Shown here piece by piece: positions 38,301 to 45,410 of a stretch of DNA of 64,000 bases. This DNA is from JAEUIE01 sp046350055 (GTDB lineage: Bacteria > Planctomycetota > Planctomycetia > Gemmatales > HRBIN36). The number at the start of each line of letters is the position of its first letter. The stretch's first letter is position 1. A program made the position numbers and the translations under genes. Location: NCBI GenBank assembly GCA_046350055.1, contig JAXMBC010000001.1:186001-250000 (forward strand), written 5' to 3'. The notes under the pieces were generated by a model. It was not told where the DNA came from. It saw nothing but the letters and a program-made list of their open reading frames with translations, and did not search any database.

Positions 38301-38794
38301 TCCGCTACCTGCTTGCCATCGCTGGTCGTCCACACGCGGATCAGGCCGTCCTGCTGCCCGGCGGCCAGCTTGCTGCCATCGGGAGTGATGGCCTGCGTCA
38401 GCACGGGAGCCGTCGCACCAGGGTAATCGCGAAACGCACCGCTGATGGGCATGTCCCACAACTTGATGCTGTTGTCCTTCGCTCCCGAGGCAAACCCGCG
38501 GCCATCGGGGCTGAAGGCAGATGTCAGGATGAGATCATTGTGTCCGCTGGTGCCTGCGAAGGTCTTCACTTCCTTGCCTGCAGCCACATCCCACAGCTTC
38601 AGCGTCTTGTCGAAGGAGCCAGTGAGCAAGTGCTTGCCATCGGGCGAAAAGTTGACAGTGTAGACGAGTTCCTTGTGCCCTTCGAGGGTATTCACGATGG
38701 TGAGGGTATTCGCGGGCTGTTGCGCTGAACTGGAGACGACAAGCCCCAGTAGTGCAGAGAGGGAACCAGCAACCATCCAGCGGAAGAGAGACAT
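35384..38794 (-). CDS. Giant secreted WD40 protein with inserted RTKRWR domain
   Basis: The product is about 1136 residues from the ATG at 38794, which opens the signal peptide MSLFRWMVAGSLSALLGLVV. Blades start at once (TLEGHKELVYTVNFSPDGKHLLTG, TLKLWDVAAGKE). At least six form the first part, to about residue 410, and about nine more lie between 590 and the end (LAGHGNLVDAVAYSPDGLTLASSS and others). Between the two propeller parts, residues about 423-586 are a non-WD40 domain almost colinear with the C-terminus of the protein at 19911-20963. The WD40 part is probably a periplasmic binding scaffold. Its partner and the inserted domain's role are unknown. Confidence 0.85.
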   Translation of the reverse strand: MSLFRWMVAGSLSALLGLVVSSSAQQPANTLTIVNTLEGHKELVYTVNFSPDGKHLLTGSFDKTLKLWDVAAGKEVKTFAGTSGHNDLILTSAFSPDGRGFASGAKDNSIKLWDMPISGAFRDYPGATAPVLTQAITPDGSKLAAGQQDGLIRVWTTSDGKQVAELKGSSAITSMLVSPNGQWLAAGDAAGKVTLYNLADGKQLGQAAAHSKDVKGLGFHPNHQLLFTAGGDGLVKVWNLPLSGTSVSYNVEKTTITQVYRAPDGRQALACADKSIRVLKADGTLEKALPAASAAISHLSLAGDTVIASLADGRVAWWDVKTGTFTHQVELGKVTQDVKIPATKVDGIEIASSKIKLDSGKAINHISLRSDGQAFAIAMEDGSVMFGEVSKDKSKKADKVITGKAQVVPSSSGKPIVGVGTGSRLGRTKRWRINFKYEDDKEFVNKLANLKVVVGVRMKEGKFLIYETLEGNAPFSPMTMETGDFQKYAQKLQRLWVVNNNKEVCESFAKGAELNEPPVSIFILIPQEMEEALVRKETEHHKLNEEEIRNRKIFTKFDVTRQDKTWNIKVEDQGVDQKLRYETPSVTLETSIKLAVQFHPTDANLLAVADDKKKLHLWLVKENKADKTISLEDNASLVHWSKDGSRLAVVCGLQLTLINPKDGAILRKFKQASLIVACSFSGDGNQLAVVTQDGVTRVLESTSGKELSVHSGDAISSSWSGDGKTLLLVNRSQVKQGGTKSPARTITAGSGPLLGMAILDGGNRAVVATTEGIAKVYNLTNGNLDKELKGHAGPIEAVASTANSQVIFTAGADKTLRAFNATDGKEVKNMPAPAGAKTLAVQGNNLVVGHADGSITVINITLTPAQAPAPDFGKILHSFKQAGPVTSVVMPSTVSTIYSASSDKMVKSWKLAGDIPLRNLAGHGNLVDAVAYSPDGLTLASSSHDGTIRFWNPSDGKQTGEVKLNPQPLYCAAWRSDGKQLAIGCFDRTIKLIDVAGKKVEREIKGYDDKSAPQGHGDAVYTVAYTSSNQLYSAGADGKIKLWNTADGGLVKEFIDPALKDKAQRDFINTIKLTNDGKKLVAAGNGGWITIWSTADGKLLHSQKMPMGLYGLSVNPDGSLIATGNMNGTVYVIKMP

Positions 38795-38942
38795 ACCACA
38801 ACTCCGGCGAACCGACACAGGTGGGAAACAAGGCAGGAAGATAGTGTGGCAGCGAGGCTGGTCGAAGTCAATCGAGGAGAGAGTGATTCTTGGGGAGAAT
38901 GCAGAACGACGGATGAGGCGAGAGGACATTCACATCGATCCC

Positions 38943-39006
38943 GATCCCGAAGGGATCACAGCGATTAGCCCCTCCGGGGTCCATGGCGAATGCTCAATAC
39001 GAGCAT
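38943..39006. repeat. Cluster of three short palindromes (REP-like)
   Basis: Three hairpins occur in series: GATCCCGAAGGGATC (38943-38957), CCCCTCCGGGG (38970-38980) and ATGCTCAATACGAGCAT (38990-39006). They lie between the divergent WD40 and desaturase genes. Confidence 0.5.
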
Positions 39007-39070
39007 CGCTTTAGCTCTTGCATTTCAGTCATTTCAAACTATACTGAAAGTACAATAATGGAGCATATCC

Positions 39071-39829
39071 ATGAGCCCCGTCTCCTGGCGTGATCTTGTT
39101 CCCCTCTCTCCGCTGGAACGCTGCTGGGAGGTGATGCTCCCTCTTCCCTGGCTGATTCTGTCGCTTGTCGCGTATGGTCTGGGGTACTGGCCGCTGGGAG
39201 TGATCGGCTCCTTCTTCTTCTTTCTCACCGGGCTGCGGCTCTCCCACAATGCTCAACACCATGCCATCGGCATCGGTCGTACCGGGCATGATCTGGTGCT
39301 CCTCGTCCTCAGTCCACTGATGCTCTCCAGTATGCACGCCGTGCGAGTGACTCATCTGCATCATCACAAGTGCTGTCTCGAAGAAGACGATGTGGAAGCC
39401 AGCCACGTGAACTACCCGTGGTGGCTCGCAATGCTTTTTGGTCCAGTGTTCATCATCAACCTGCATCGCAACGCCTGGCGACTCGGCTCGGCCGCTTCAC
39501 GTCGCTGGATTCTAGTGGAACTGGTGTCTGTCACGCTTGCTGTAAGTCTTGGTCTGCTGCATCCTGCCACACAATGGCATCTCGCAGCCATGCTCTCAGG
39601 CGAATGCCTGACTGCATTCTTCGCGGTCTGGATTGTGCACCACGGCTGCCATGCCGATACGCAATTGGCACGCACGCAAAGGGGCTGGCTACAGAATTTC
39701 ATTAGCTACAGCATGCTCTATCATCTAGAGCATCACCTCTTCCCGGCTGTGCCTACCTGTCACTTGAAACAACTGGCTGAACGGCTGGATGAAGCTGCAC
39801 CGGAATTGAAGGAATTGCAGGTCATCTGA
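39071..39829 (+). CDS. Membrane fatty-acid desaturase/hydroxylase family protein
   Basis: A 252-residue di-iron membrane protein with the three histidine boxes of the FA_desaturase family: HNAQHH (59-64), HLHHH (95-99) and HLEHH near residue 224, followed by LFPAVP. About four transmembrane helices lie between the boxes. It introduces a double bond or hydroxyl in an acyl or isoprenoid chain; the shortness and the HLEHHLFP ending recall both acyl-lipid desaturases and carotenoid ketolase-like enzymes. The convergent YkgJ-type gene ends 1 base away. The substrate is unknown. Confidence 0.85.
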   Translation: MSPVSWRDLVPLSPLERCWEVMLPLPWLILSLVAYGLGYWPLGVIGSFFFFLTGLRLSHNAQHHAIGIGRTGHDLVLLVLSPLMLSSMHAVRVTHLHHHKCCLEEDDVEASHVNYPWWLAMLFGPVFIINLHRNAWRLGSAASRRWILVELVSVTLAVSLGLLHPATQWHLAAMLSGECLTAFFAVWIVHHGCHADTQLARTQRGWLQNFISYSMLYHLEHHLFPAVPTCHLKQLAERLDEAAPELKELQVI

Positions 39830-39830
39830 A

Positions 39831-41138
39831 TTACTGGCCATACCACGCAATCAGCCGGTCGAGTTCCTTCTGGCCGAAGAGCAGCCGGGTGGCGAACTGC
39901 TGACGGAAGTGACCGAGCAGCGGGTTGTAGCCGTAGTTCTCGTCGATGACGCAGATGGCTTTGTGAATGGCAGCAGGCTGGCCCTGCTCCAGATACCCGC
40001 GGGCCAGCCAGAGGATACAGGGCAAGGTGAGAGCCAGGAAGGCGATGCCATCCCACACGTTCATGTCGTAACAGGTCGGGCCGAAGAACTGGCACGATTC
40101 GATCTTCACGGCATAGTAGCGTTCGAGGGCTTCCAGCGACTCAGGCTCCAATGTCCCCAGTGGTTTCTCGAAGTCTTCCAGGTTGATCTGAGGCAGGCCT
40201 TTCTGCAACTCCGGCAACTTGCCCCTGCCTGAGACAATGCGCATCATCGCAGCCACCAGGGCCCAGCGGCTTCGTGCTGCCACGCCACGCCGCAGGCCGG
40301 AATCCTTGCGGAGGAACACTGCCACCGTGGTGCGGAACAGCGTGCGGCCCACCCAGTTGGGCTTCGGATACTTGGCAAGGTCGCGAGGCACTTCAGCATT
40401 CAGACCAGCGCTGACGACTTCGAGAAACTCCTTGAGCCGTTTGCCGGTAATCTTGCTGAACTTGGCCTGCTGACACAGGCGTGTCAATTCGAGCAACTTG
40501 AGCATCCGCCGGGGGAAGGTATCCTGCTTGTCGCGGATAATGTTGAGCATCGCCTTGAGGAAGTGATCCAGGTCTTCCCAGGTCACTGAGGTCCTGCCTT
40601 GCAGGTGAGGCAATCGTTTCTGCCTGGCTACCTCAGCAGCCCGCCCCGTGGAACTGGTAGCAGTTGAGATCTCCGGTTCGTCCCAGCGTTCCATCTCTTC
40701 TGCGTATTTCTGAATATCGTGTTTCTGCTGGGCCAGCCCCCTGCCCTTGTTGGCTGTGGCGGAGGGACAGGCATAACGCATGCTCACCCGCCAGGATTCC
40801 CCCGTGGGCACCAGGATAAAGGGATAGAGCCGGCAGGCGAACGGCTTGGCGTCCAGCCCATACTTTGCATGAATCTTGCACAACCCATTGTCTTCCAGGA
40901 AGATGCAATGGTCATCACGGGTCCGCAGCCGGTACTTCTTCTTCCAGAACTTCCACCAGGGGGAATGCCGCACGAAGAGCGGCTTGCCGGCGAACTGCGG
41001 ATCGTTCTCCCACCCCTGCCCTTCAATGCGTTTCTTTTCGGCGTCGGAGACGGGCACGACGTAATCGGTGCAGCAGTTGCCACACTGGTGGCAATCCCAG
41101 TTCTGGATGACGGGCAGCGCTTGGAGGGGACGAGGCAT
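39831..41138 (-). CDS. YkgJ-family cysteine-cluster protein
   Basis: The 435-residue product begins with the zinc/iron-chelating cysteine cluster of the YkgJ/CxxCxxCC family: C16HQC19GNC22C23 near the N-terminus, then CIFLEDNGLCKIHAKYG and KPFACRLYPF before residue 110. A long C-terminal region of about 300 residues, mostly helical, is not recognised and makes it far longer than minimal YkgJ proteins (about 110-150 residues). The cluster may bind zinc or an Fe-S centre. The upstream region consists of a heptad repeat, which leaves little room for a normal ribosome site. Confidence 0.8.
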   Translation of the reverse strand: MPRPLQALPVIQNWDCHQCGNCCTDYVVPVSDAEKKRIEGQGWENDPQFAGKPLFVRHSPWWKFWKKKYRLRTRDDHCIFLEDNGLCKIHAKYGLDAKPFACRLYPFILVPTGESWRVSMRYACPSATANKGRGLAQQKHDIQKYAEEMERWDEPEISTATSSTGRAAEVARQKRLPHLQGRTSVTWEDLDHFLKAMLNIIRDKQDTFPRRMLKLLELTRLCQQAKFSKITGKRLKEFLEVVSAGLNAEVPRDLAKYPKPNWVGRTLFRTTVAVFLRKDSGLRRGVAARSRWALVAAMMRIVSGRGKLPELQKGLPQINLEDFEKPLGTLEPESLEALERYYAVKIESCQFFGPTCYDMNVWDGIAFLALTLPCILWLARGYLEQGQPAAIHKAICVIDENYGYNPLLGHFRQQFATRLLFGQKELDRLIAWYGQ

Positions 41139-41143
41139 AAAGA

Positions 41144-41185
41144 AGTAGTCAGAAGCAAGTAGATAGTAGCTAGTAGAAGGTAGTC
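41144..41185. repeat. Heptad tandem repeat (AGTAGNN), six units
   Basis: Six contiguous 7-base units: AGTAGTC, AGAAGCA, AGTAGAT, AGTAGCT, AGTAGAA and GGTAGTC. They lie immediately upstream of the minus-strand YkgJ gene. Confidence 0.7.
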
Positions 41186-41210
41186 TATTTCATCATACAC
41201 AAGCATAATC

Positions 41211-41787
41211 ATTTAGCCCCCGGCCATTCAGGCCGGAGGCGTGGTCACGCGGTCAAGTTCGCGTCATTCGCGGTGTTGATGCCTTGGGTATTACACTTAT
41301 TTCGTAAACACCTTCCGCTGTATCCGGCCAGAAGCCGGATCAAGCTCACACATATACCCATTCCAGGAACCGCACTGAAGTACATCACCTCGTTCAAATA
41401 TCTGGTTAACGTAGGTGTCATCAGCTGAGGGTAGTTCCGCAACCCAGACCATGTGCAAATCGTGGTCAATGCAGTACATGTTAGACTGCCCAAGCGGAAA
41501 ACGGTAATAGTCCTCAAGAACGATCAGCCAACGAGCGACAGGCATTAGTTGGACCACTCGCGTGCACAGGGCAGTGTGTCGTGCGATGACTGAGCCAGTC
41601 GATTCCATGAGCTTGCAGACTACATCGTCCTGTAGTTCGAATCGGTAATCATCCATTCTTTCATGTTCCTTGCATTCATCACCGGTCCGATTTTGTCACA
41701 TTATTCGTATCAGCTTATTCTTGGATTTGCAACAACCATCAACACCTGCGCGGGCCCGCCCCCGGCTTGAAGAGCCGGGGGCTAAAT
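41211..41787. mobile_element. Putative cassette A: orphan gene between inverted GC-rich hairpins
   Basis: The left end (41211-41252) starts ATTTAGCCCCCGGC and forms a hairpin. The right end (41748-41787) is GCGCGGGCCCGCCCCCGGCT followed by TGAAGAGCCGGGGGCTAAAT, the left end inverted. Cassette B at 42921-43598 has the same two ends around a different ORF. The mobility call is inference; no transposase is inside. Confidence 0.5.
41297..41656 (-). CDS. Orphan cassette A protein, hypothetical
   Basis: A 119-residue acidic, soluble-looking protein rich in aromatic residues and cysteine, with two or three beta strands in the second half (MYCIDHDLHMVWVAELP, DVLQCGSWNGYMCELD). It shows no motif I recognise. 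AGGA lies about 11 bases before the ATG. It is the only gene between the two inverted GC-rich hairpins and lies on the same strand as the neighbouring genes. Its small size, aromatic-rich composition and orphan look resemble DUF or immunity-type proteins, but that is only an impression. Confidence 0.6.
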   Translation of the reverse strand: MDDYRFELQDDVVCKLMESTGSVIARHTALCTRVVQLMPVARWLIVLEDYYRFPLGQSNMYCIDHDLHMVWVAELPSADDTYVNQIFERGDVLQCGSWNGYMCELDPASGRIQRKVFTK

Positions 41788-41802
41788 AATGCGGGGCATG
41801 CC

Positions 41803-42852
41803 TCACGGTTTGAATTTCTCGAAGCTCTTGCCGTTGAAGCGATAGGCTCCTGAGCGTTGTGTCCCCAGCCACAGCGTGCCCTGGCGATCCAGGTGAATGG
41901 AGAACAGGGTGATATCCTTTCCACCATCTTTCACAGGGTAGTGGGTGAGTTTCTTGCCATCATAGCGCCACACTCCCATGCCATACGTTGCCATCCACCA
42001 GGCACCGCTCTTATCAACGAGGCTTGATATGATGCCGCCAATGGGTGTCTTGGTTGGATCCTTAGCATCACGCAGCCCCGCGAGTTTCCTGTATGTCGGT
42101 TCCGCCGGGTTGCTGGCATCGACCTCATACCGATGCATCGTGCTGCACGACCAGAACTTGCCTTCGCTGTCCTCGATGATAGCCCGGGTGCCGAAGGAAC
42201 CGTTTTGCAACTCACGCTCTGGTATCCAGAGGAAGGTCTTCCCATCGTAGCGGCAGACCCCGAGGGTGGCGGTGCCGAACCACAGGCAGCCCTTGCTATC
42301 CTTGAAGATGGTGTAGACATCGTAGGGGCTGTATTTCGCATTGGGGAACTTGTCACGTGGCAAGTCGCGAAAGTGCTTATCACCATCCGGGGTGGCGGGG
42401 AAAGCCAGCGGATGCAGCGTCTGGCCATCGTAGCGGTAGACCAAACCACTGTCCTGGCCGCCCACGAACCACAGATCATCAGGCTGCAGTTTCCAGTCTG
42501 ACTTGTTGGAGGTTGTCGAGATGGGAATCCTCATGAAAGTCTTGCCATCGAATTTGCTGACACCATCATTCCACAGGTAGATGTTCCCCGCCTTGTCTTC
42601 CTGAAAGCCACCCACCCCATTGCTCGTCAGGCCGTCTTGGGTGGTGTAGTGGATGAGCGTCTTGTCGTTGTAGCGATACGCGCCGCGATCATGACTGCCA
42701 AACCAGTAGTCGCCATTGCGGGCCTGGTAGACATGCCAGATGGCGTTGTCGAGTTCGGTGACGACCGTGCCGAGTGCTTGCGGGCGTTGGTCCTGCCCCA
42801 TGGAAGTATTGGCGAGAAGTAACAACGAGAGCAAGATTGCGGGTAATGGCAT
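41803..42852 (-). CDS. Secreted two-component-regulator propeller (Reg_prop) protein
   Basis: A 349-residue product with a signal peptide (MPLPAILLSLLLLANTSMGQ) and about seven Reg_prop repeats of the form 'D..G.lWfGt...G..ryDGk.f'. Examples are NGDYWFGSHDRGAYRYNDKT, KGCLWFGTATLGVCRYDGKT and RQGTLWLGTQRSGAYRFNGK. These propellers form the periplasmic sensor of hybrid two-component proteins; here there is no membrane helix or kinase, so it is a free-standing propeller, probably ligand-binding. It is trapped between the two hairpin-bounded orphan cassettes. Confidence 0.85.
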   Translation of the reverse strand: MPLPAILLSLLLLANTSMGQDQRPQALGTVVTELDNAIWHVYQARNGDYWFGSHDRGAYRYNDKTLIHYTTQDGLTSNGVGGFQEDKAGNIYLWNDGVSKFDGKTFMRIPISTTSNKSDWKLQPDDLWFVGGQDSGLVYRYDGQTLHPLAFPATPDGDKHFRDLPRDKFPNAKYSPYDVYTIFKDSKGCLWFGTATLGVCRYDGKTFLWIPERELQNGSFGTRAIIEDSEGKFWSCSTMHRYEVDASNPAEPTYRKLAGLRDAKDPTKTPIGGIISSLVDKSGAWWMATYGMGVWRYDGKKLTHYPVKDGGKDITLFSIHLDRQGTLWLGTQRSGAYRFNGKSFEKFKP

Positions 42853-42920
42853 AGTCCGTACCTGGGTTTACTACTCAGAAGAGTAGGCCAAGGATATCAC
42901 TAGGGATTCATCAGGTTATC

Positions 42921-43598
42921 ATTTAGCCCCCGGCTCTTTAAGCCGGGGGCGGGGTCATGCAGATGAGTTGTGTACTCTTTAACGTGCAAGGCAGGTGCCA
43001 CCGTATGGTGAATTGCTTTAGCACACCCCGCTTCGAAACTAATCCGTATCAGTCACTGCTAACAACCACCAATCATCACCATTGCCAACCAGCACTGATT
43101 CATCCAGCAATCCGTCACCACAAAACCAGTCGCACCAACCTTGATGGCTCGAATACGCTTCCACCCTGTCATAGTTTCGCAACAAGGCCTTGTCGAAGTG
43201 ATTGCGAGACAGAGTCAATGCATGTTCATAACTGCTAACAAATCGTCCATGAACCCCATCGTGATTAAGCAGATTCGCGACGGTACCTATGACTTCCAAC
43301 CCGCGTGCATATCCAAAAGATGCATGGGTGGGTAACGCATAGATACCAAGCGATTGGTAGACCAACGGGTGACTGAGCACATTTTGCAGCCGAAGCCAGT
43401 GATTGTGTTCCACGGAAGGAGCAGTATTTATCGAACAGCGGAATTGAATTGAGACTACTTCGCAGCCCGCCTGGCGAATCACATTCACAATTTCTTGGGG
43501 ATCAACTCCCTCAAACGGCTTGATGCTGAGCGTCATATCTTAATCCTAGCGCGGGCCCGCCCCCGGCTTGGAGAGGCTTGAAGAGCCGGGGGCTAAAT
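42921..43598. mobile_element. Putative cassette B: orphan gene between inverted GC-rich hairpins
   Basis: The left end (42921-42955) is ATTTAGCCCCCGGCTCTTTA, then AGCCGGGGGCGGGG. The right end (43549-43598) is its inverse with a 10-base internal duplication (GGCTTGGAGA/GGCTTGAAGA) and the same GCGCGGGCCCG extension as cassette A. The last bases of the right end supply the TAG stop of ispF. Confidence 0.5.
43039..43536 (-). CDS. Orphan cassette B protein, hypothetical
   Basis: A 165-residue soluble protein with no recognised motif. It looks alpha/beta, with a Trp-rich C-terminus (GWCDWFCGDGLLD, GNGDDWWLLAVTD). AGGA lies 7 bases before the ATG, directly beside the right-hand inverted repeat, so its ribosome site may belong to the cassette. 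It has no visible similarity to the cassette A protein although the flanking hairpins match. It lies on the minus strand, as does the cassette A gene. Confidence 0.6.
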   Translation of the reverse strand: MTLSIKPFEGVDPQEIVNVIRQAGCEVVSIQFRCSINTAPSVEHNHWLRLQNVLSHPLVYQSLGIYALPTHASFGYARGLEVIGTVANLLNHDGVHGRFVSSYEHALTLSRNHFDKALLRNYDRVEAYSSHQGWCDWFCGDGLLDESVLVGNGDDWWLLAVTDTD

Positions 43599-44090
43599 GG
43601 TTTCGCTGACTTCGTGGTCGCCGTCGTCGAGGAGTACCACGGCGTGGCAGGCGATGGCTTCGCCTCGGCCGATGTGGCCGACGTGTTCGCCGGTCTTGGC
43701 TTTCACATTGACGCGGTCGACTGAGAGGCCGAGCAGCTTGGCGAGGTTTTCGCGAAGCAACGACTTCACCGGGCCGAGCTTGGGCTCCTGGGCATGGATG
43801 GTCACATCCACGTTCACCACCTGGAATCCCTTGACATAGAGCCGGGCCAGGGTGGCTTCCAGAAAAAGCACCGAATCCGCATTCAGGTATTCGGGGTCAT
43901 CATCGGGGAAGGCATCGCCAATATCCCCCATCCCTGCTGCCCCGAGCAGGGCATCGACCACCGCATGCAACACTACATCGGCATCGCTGTGCCCGGCCAG
44001 GCCCTTGCTGTGTTCAATGCGAAGCCCGGCCAGGATCAACGGACGGCCGGGCACCAGACGATGGGTATCATGACCTAAACCAACACGCAT
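43593..44090 (-). CDS. ispF: 2-C-methyl-D-erythritol 2,4-cyclodiphosphate synthase IspF
   Basis: The fifth enzyme of the MEP isoprenoid pathway, a cytoplasmic trimer with an active-site zinc bound by D8, H10 (GHDTHR) and H42 (ADVVLHAVVDALLGA). GDIGDAFPDDDPEY, DVTIHAQEPKLGP and the C-terminal VNVKAKTGEHVGHIGRGEAIACHAVVLL-type region are intact, here split as VKAKTGEHVG and IGRGEAIACHAVVLL. The length, 165 residues, is normal. The start overlaps the stop of the upstream FG-GAP gene by one base (TGATG), so translation is coupled. Its stop codon lies inside the right end of cassette B, so the last residues may have been altered by the insertion. Confidence 0.95.
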   Translation of the reverse strand: MRVGLGHDTHRLVPGRPLILAGLRIEHSKGLAGHSDADVVLHAVVDALLGAAGMGDIGDAFPDDDPEYLNADSVLFLEATLARLYVKGFQVVNVDVTIHAQEPKLGPVKSLLRENLAKLLGLSVDRVNVKAKTGEHVGHIGRGEAIACHAVVLLDDGDHEVSETI

Positions 44091-45337
44091 CAGCGCTTTC
44101 TCACTTGTTCGAGGTAGTATACCCCTTTCTTATTGCTGACGACGACATCGAGCAGGCCATCACCATTGACATCGGTCACGGCGAACTGGGTACCCACACC
44201 ACAATCGGTATCGATGATGTAAGGCGTGAAGTCGATCATACCGTCCTTGTTCTTCCTGGCCTTGAACCAGTAGAGCATGGCGGGCCAGTCGGAGCCGGGC
44301 TCGTTGCGGCCATGCGACCACCAGCGCTTGCCGGTGACGAGGTCTTTCAACCCATCGCCATCAATATCGACGAAGTGAGCCGCATGGGTTTCTGACAGGT
44401 ACTGCGGGAAGAGATCACGCCGTTCGAAAGCACCATCCGCCCGTTGCTTGTGCCACCAGATACCGAACTGATGGGCCGAGGTGCTGATCACGTCAGCCTT
44501 CTTGTCGTTGTCGATGTCGATGGCGAACATGTCGGCACAGGCTGGTCCCAGGTTGGCAGCATGGAACTTCCAGGGTGTCTTGCCATCGGCATGAGCGGGC
44601 TGTTCCCACCAGCCGCCGGTGCAGATGACATCGAGCTTGCCATCGCCGTTGAGATCGCCCACACCCAGACCATGGGAGAACTTCTGGGTGCCGGGGATCA
44701 TACTGCCGGTGCGGGGGACAGCTTTGCCATTCTCCATCGTGGGGGCGACGCTGGTTTGCGAGATGGGATGCATCTCCCATTCTGCGTAGGGGTCTTGGGC
44801 AGGAGTGAAGTAAGCCATCTGTCCTTCGTTATCGACGCCGGGCTTTCCCTTGGGCTGGAAGCCCATGATGATCACTTTCTTGCCGGTGCCGAGCAGATCA
44901 ACATACTGCGGCGTTTCGTTGCAGGCACTGTGCCAGATCGGATGCTTCTTCCAGTGGCCGGGCTTGCCCTTGGGGTTCTCCAGCCAGTAGCAGGGAGCAC
45001 CGGGGAAGTCGATGACGATCAGATCGACATAGCCATCGCCATTGAGGTCTTCGGGCCAGCAGCAGAAGGTCTTGCTGTAGCTTCGCTGGCCATCGCCATA
45101 GTTGCCGGGAGGCTGCATCTCGTGCCGTTTCCAGTCGGGGGCTTCGTACCAGAACTCGCCGTTGAGAATGTCTTTCTTGCCATCATTATTGACGTCCGCC
45201 ACGCCTACACCTTCGGCATGGAAAGTGGTATCAAGGACGTGCTTCTTCCAGGAAATAGGGCCGGGTTGTGGTGGCTGGGCCTGCACTGTGGCGAGCAGAC
45301 AACAGGCGGAGAGGGATGTCAGGAGCAGACGGATCAT
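44090..45337 (-). CDS. Secreted FG-GAP/VCBS-repeat propeller protein
   Basis: About 415 residues from the ATG at 45337 with signal peptide MIRLLLTSLSACCLLATVQA. Several calcium-binding-style FG-GAP/VCBS repeats follow: GVADVNNDGKKDILNG, DLNGDGYVDLIVID, DLNGDGKLDVICTGG, DIDNDKKADVIST, DIDGDGLKDLVTG and DVNGDGLLDVVVS. This is the integrin-like propeller found in many planctomycete exported proteins. It overlaps ispF by one base, an unusual pairing of an exported propeller with a MEP-pathway enzyme that probably reflects operon packing rather than shared function. Confidence 0.88.
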   Translation of the reverse strand: MIRLLLTSLSACCLLATVQAQPPQPGPISWKKHVLDTTFHAEGVGVADVNNDGKKDILNGEFWYEAPDWKRHEMQPPGNYGDGQRSYSKTFCCWPEDLNGDGYVDLIVIDFPGAPCYWLENPKGKPGHWKKHPIWHSACNETPQYVDLLGTGKKVIIMGFQPKGKPGVDNEGQMAYFTPAQDPYAEWEMHPISQTSVAPTMENGKAVPRTGSMIPGTQKFSHGLGVGDLNGDGKLDVICTGGWWEQPAHADGKTPWKFHAANLGPACADMFAIDIDNDKKADVISTSAHQFGIWWHKQRADGAFERRDLFPQYLSETHAAHFVDIDGDGLKDLVTGKRWWSHGRNEPGSDWPAMLYWFKARKNKDGMIDFTPYIIDTDCGVGTQFAVTDVNGDGLLDVVVSNKKGVYYLEQVRKR

Positions 45338-45410
45338 GGGTTGAGTCTCAACGGGAGGGAATATTCCAGCGGACTGGTAGTATGGCTGGTACGACGGCAC
45401 GACGCAAGAG

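Noticed and set aside
41748..41787. GC-rich hairpins as simple rho-independent terminators
   Set aside because: They lack a U-run and are shared by both ends of two cassettes in inverted orientation; a terminator role is still possible as a secondary function.
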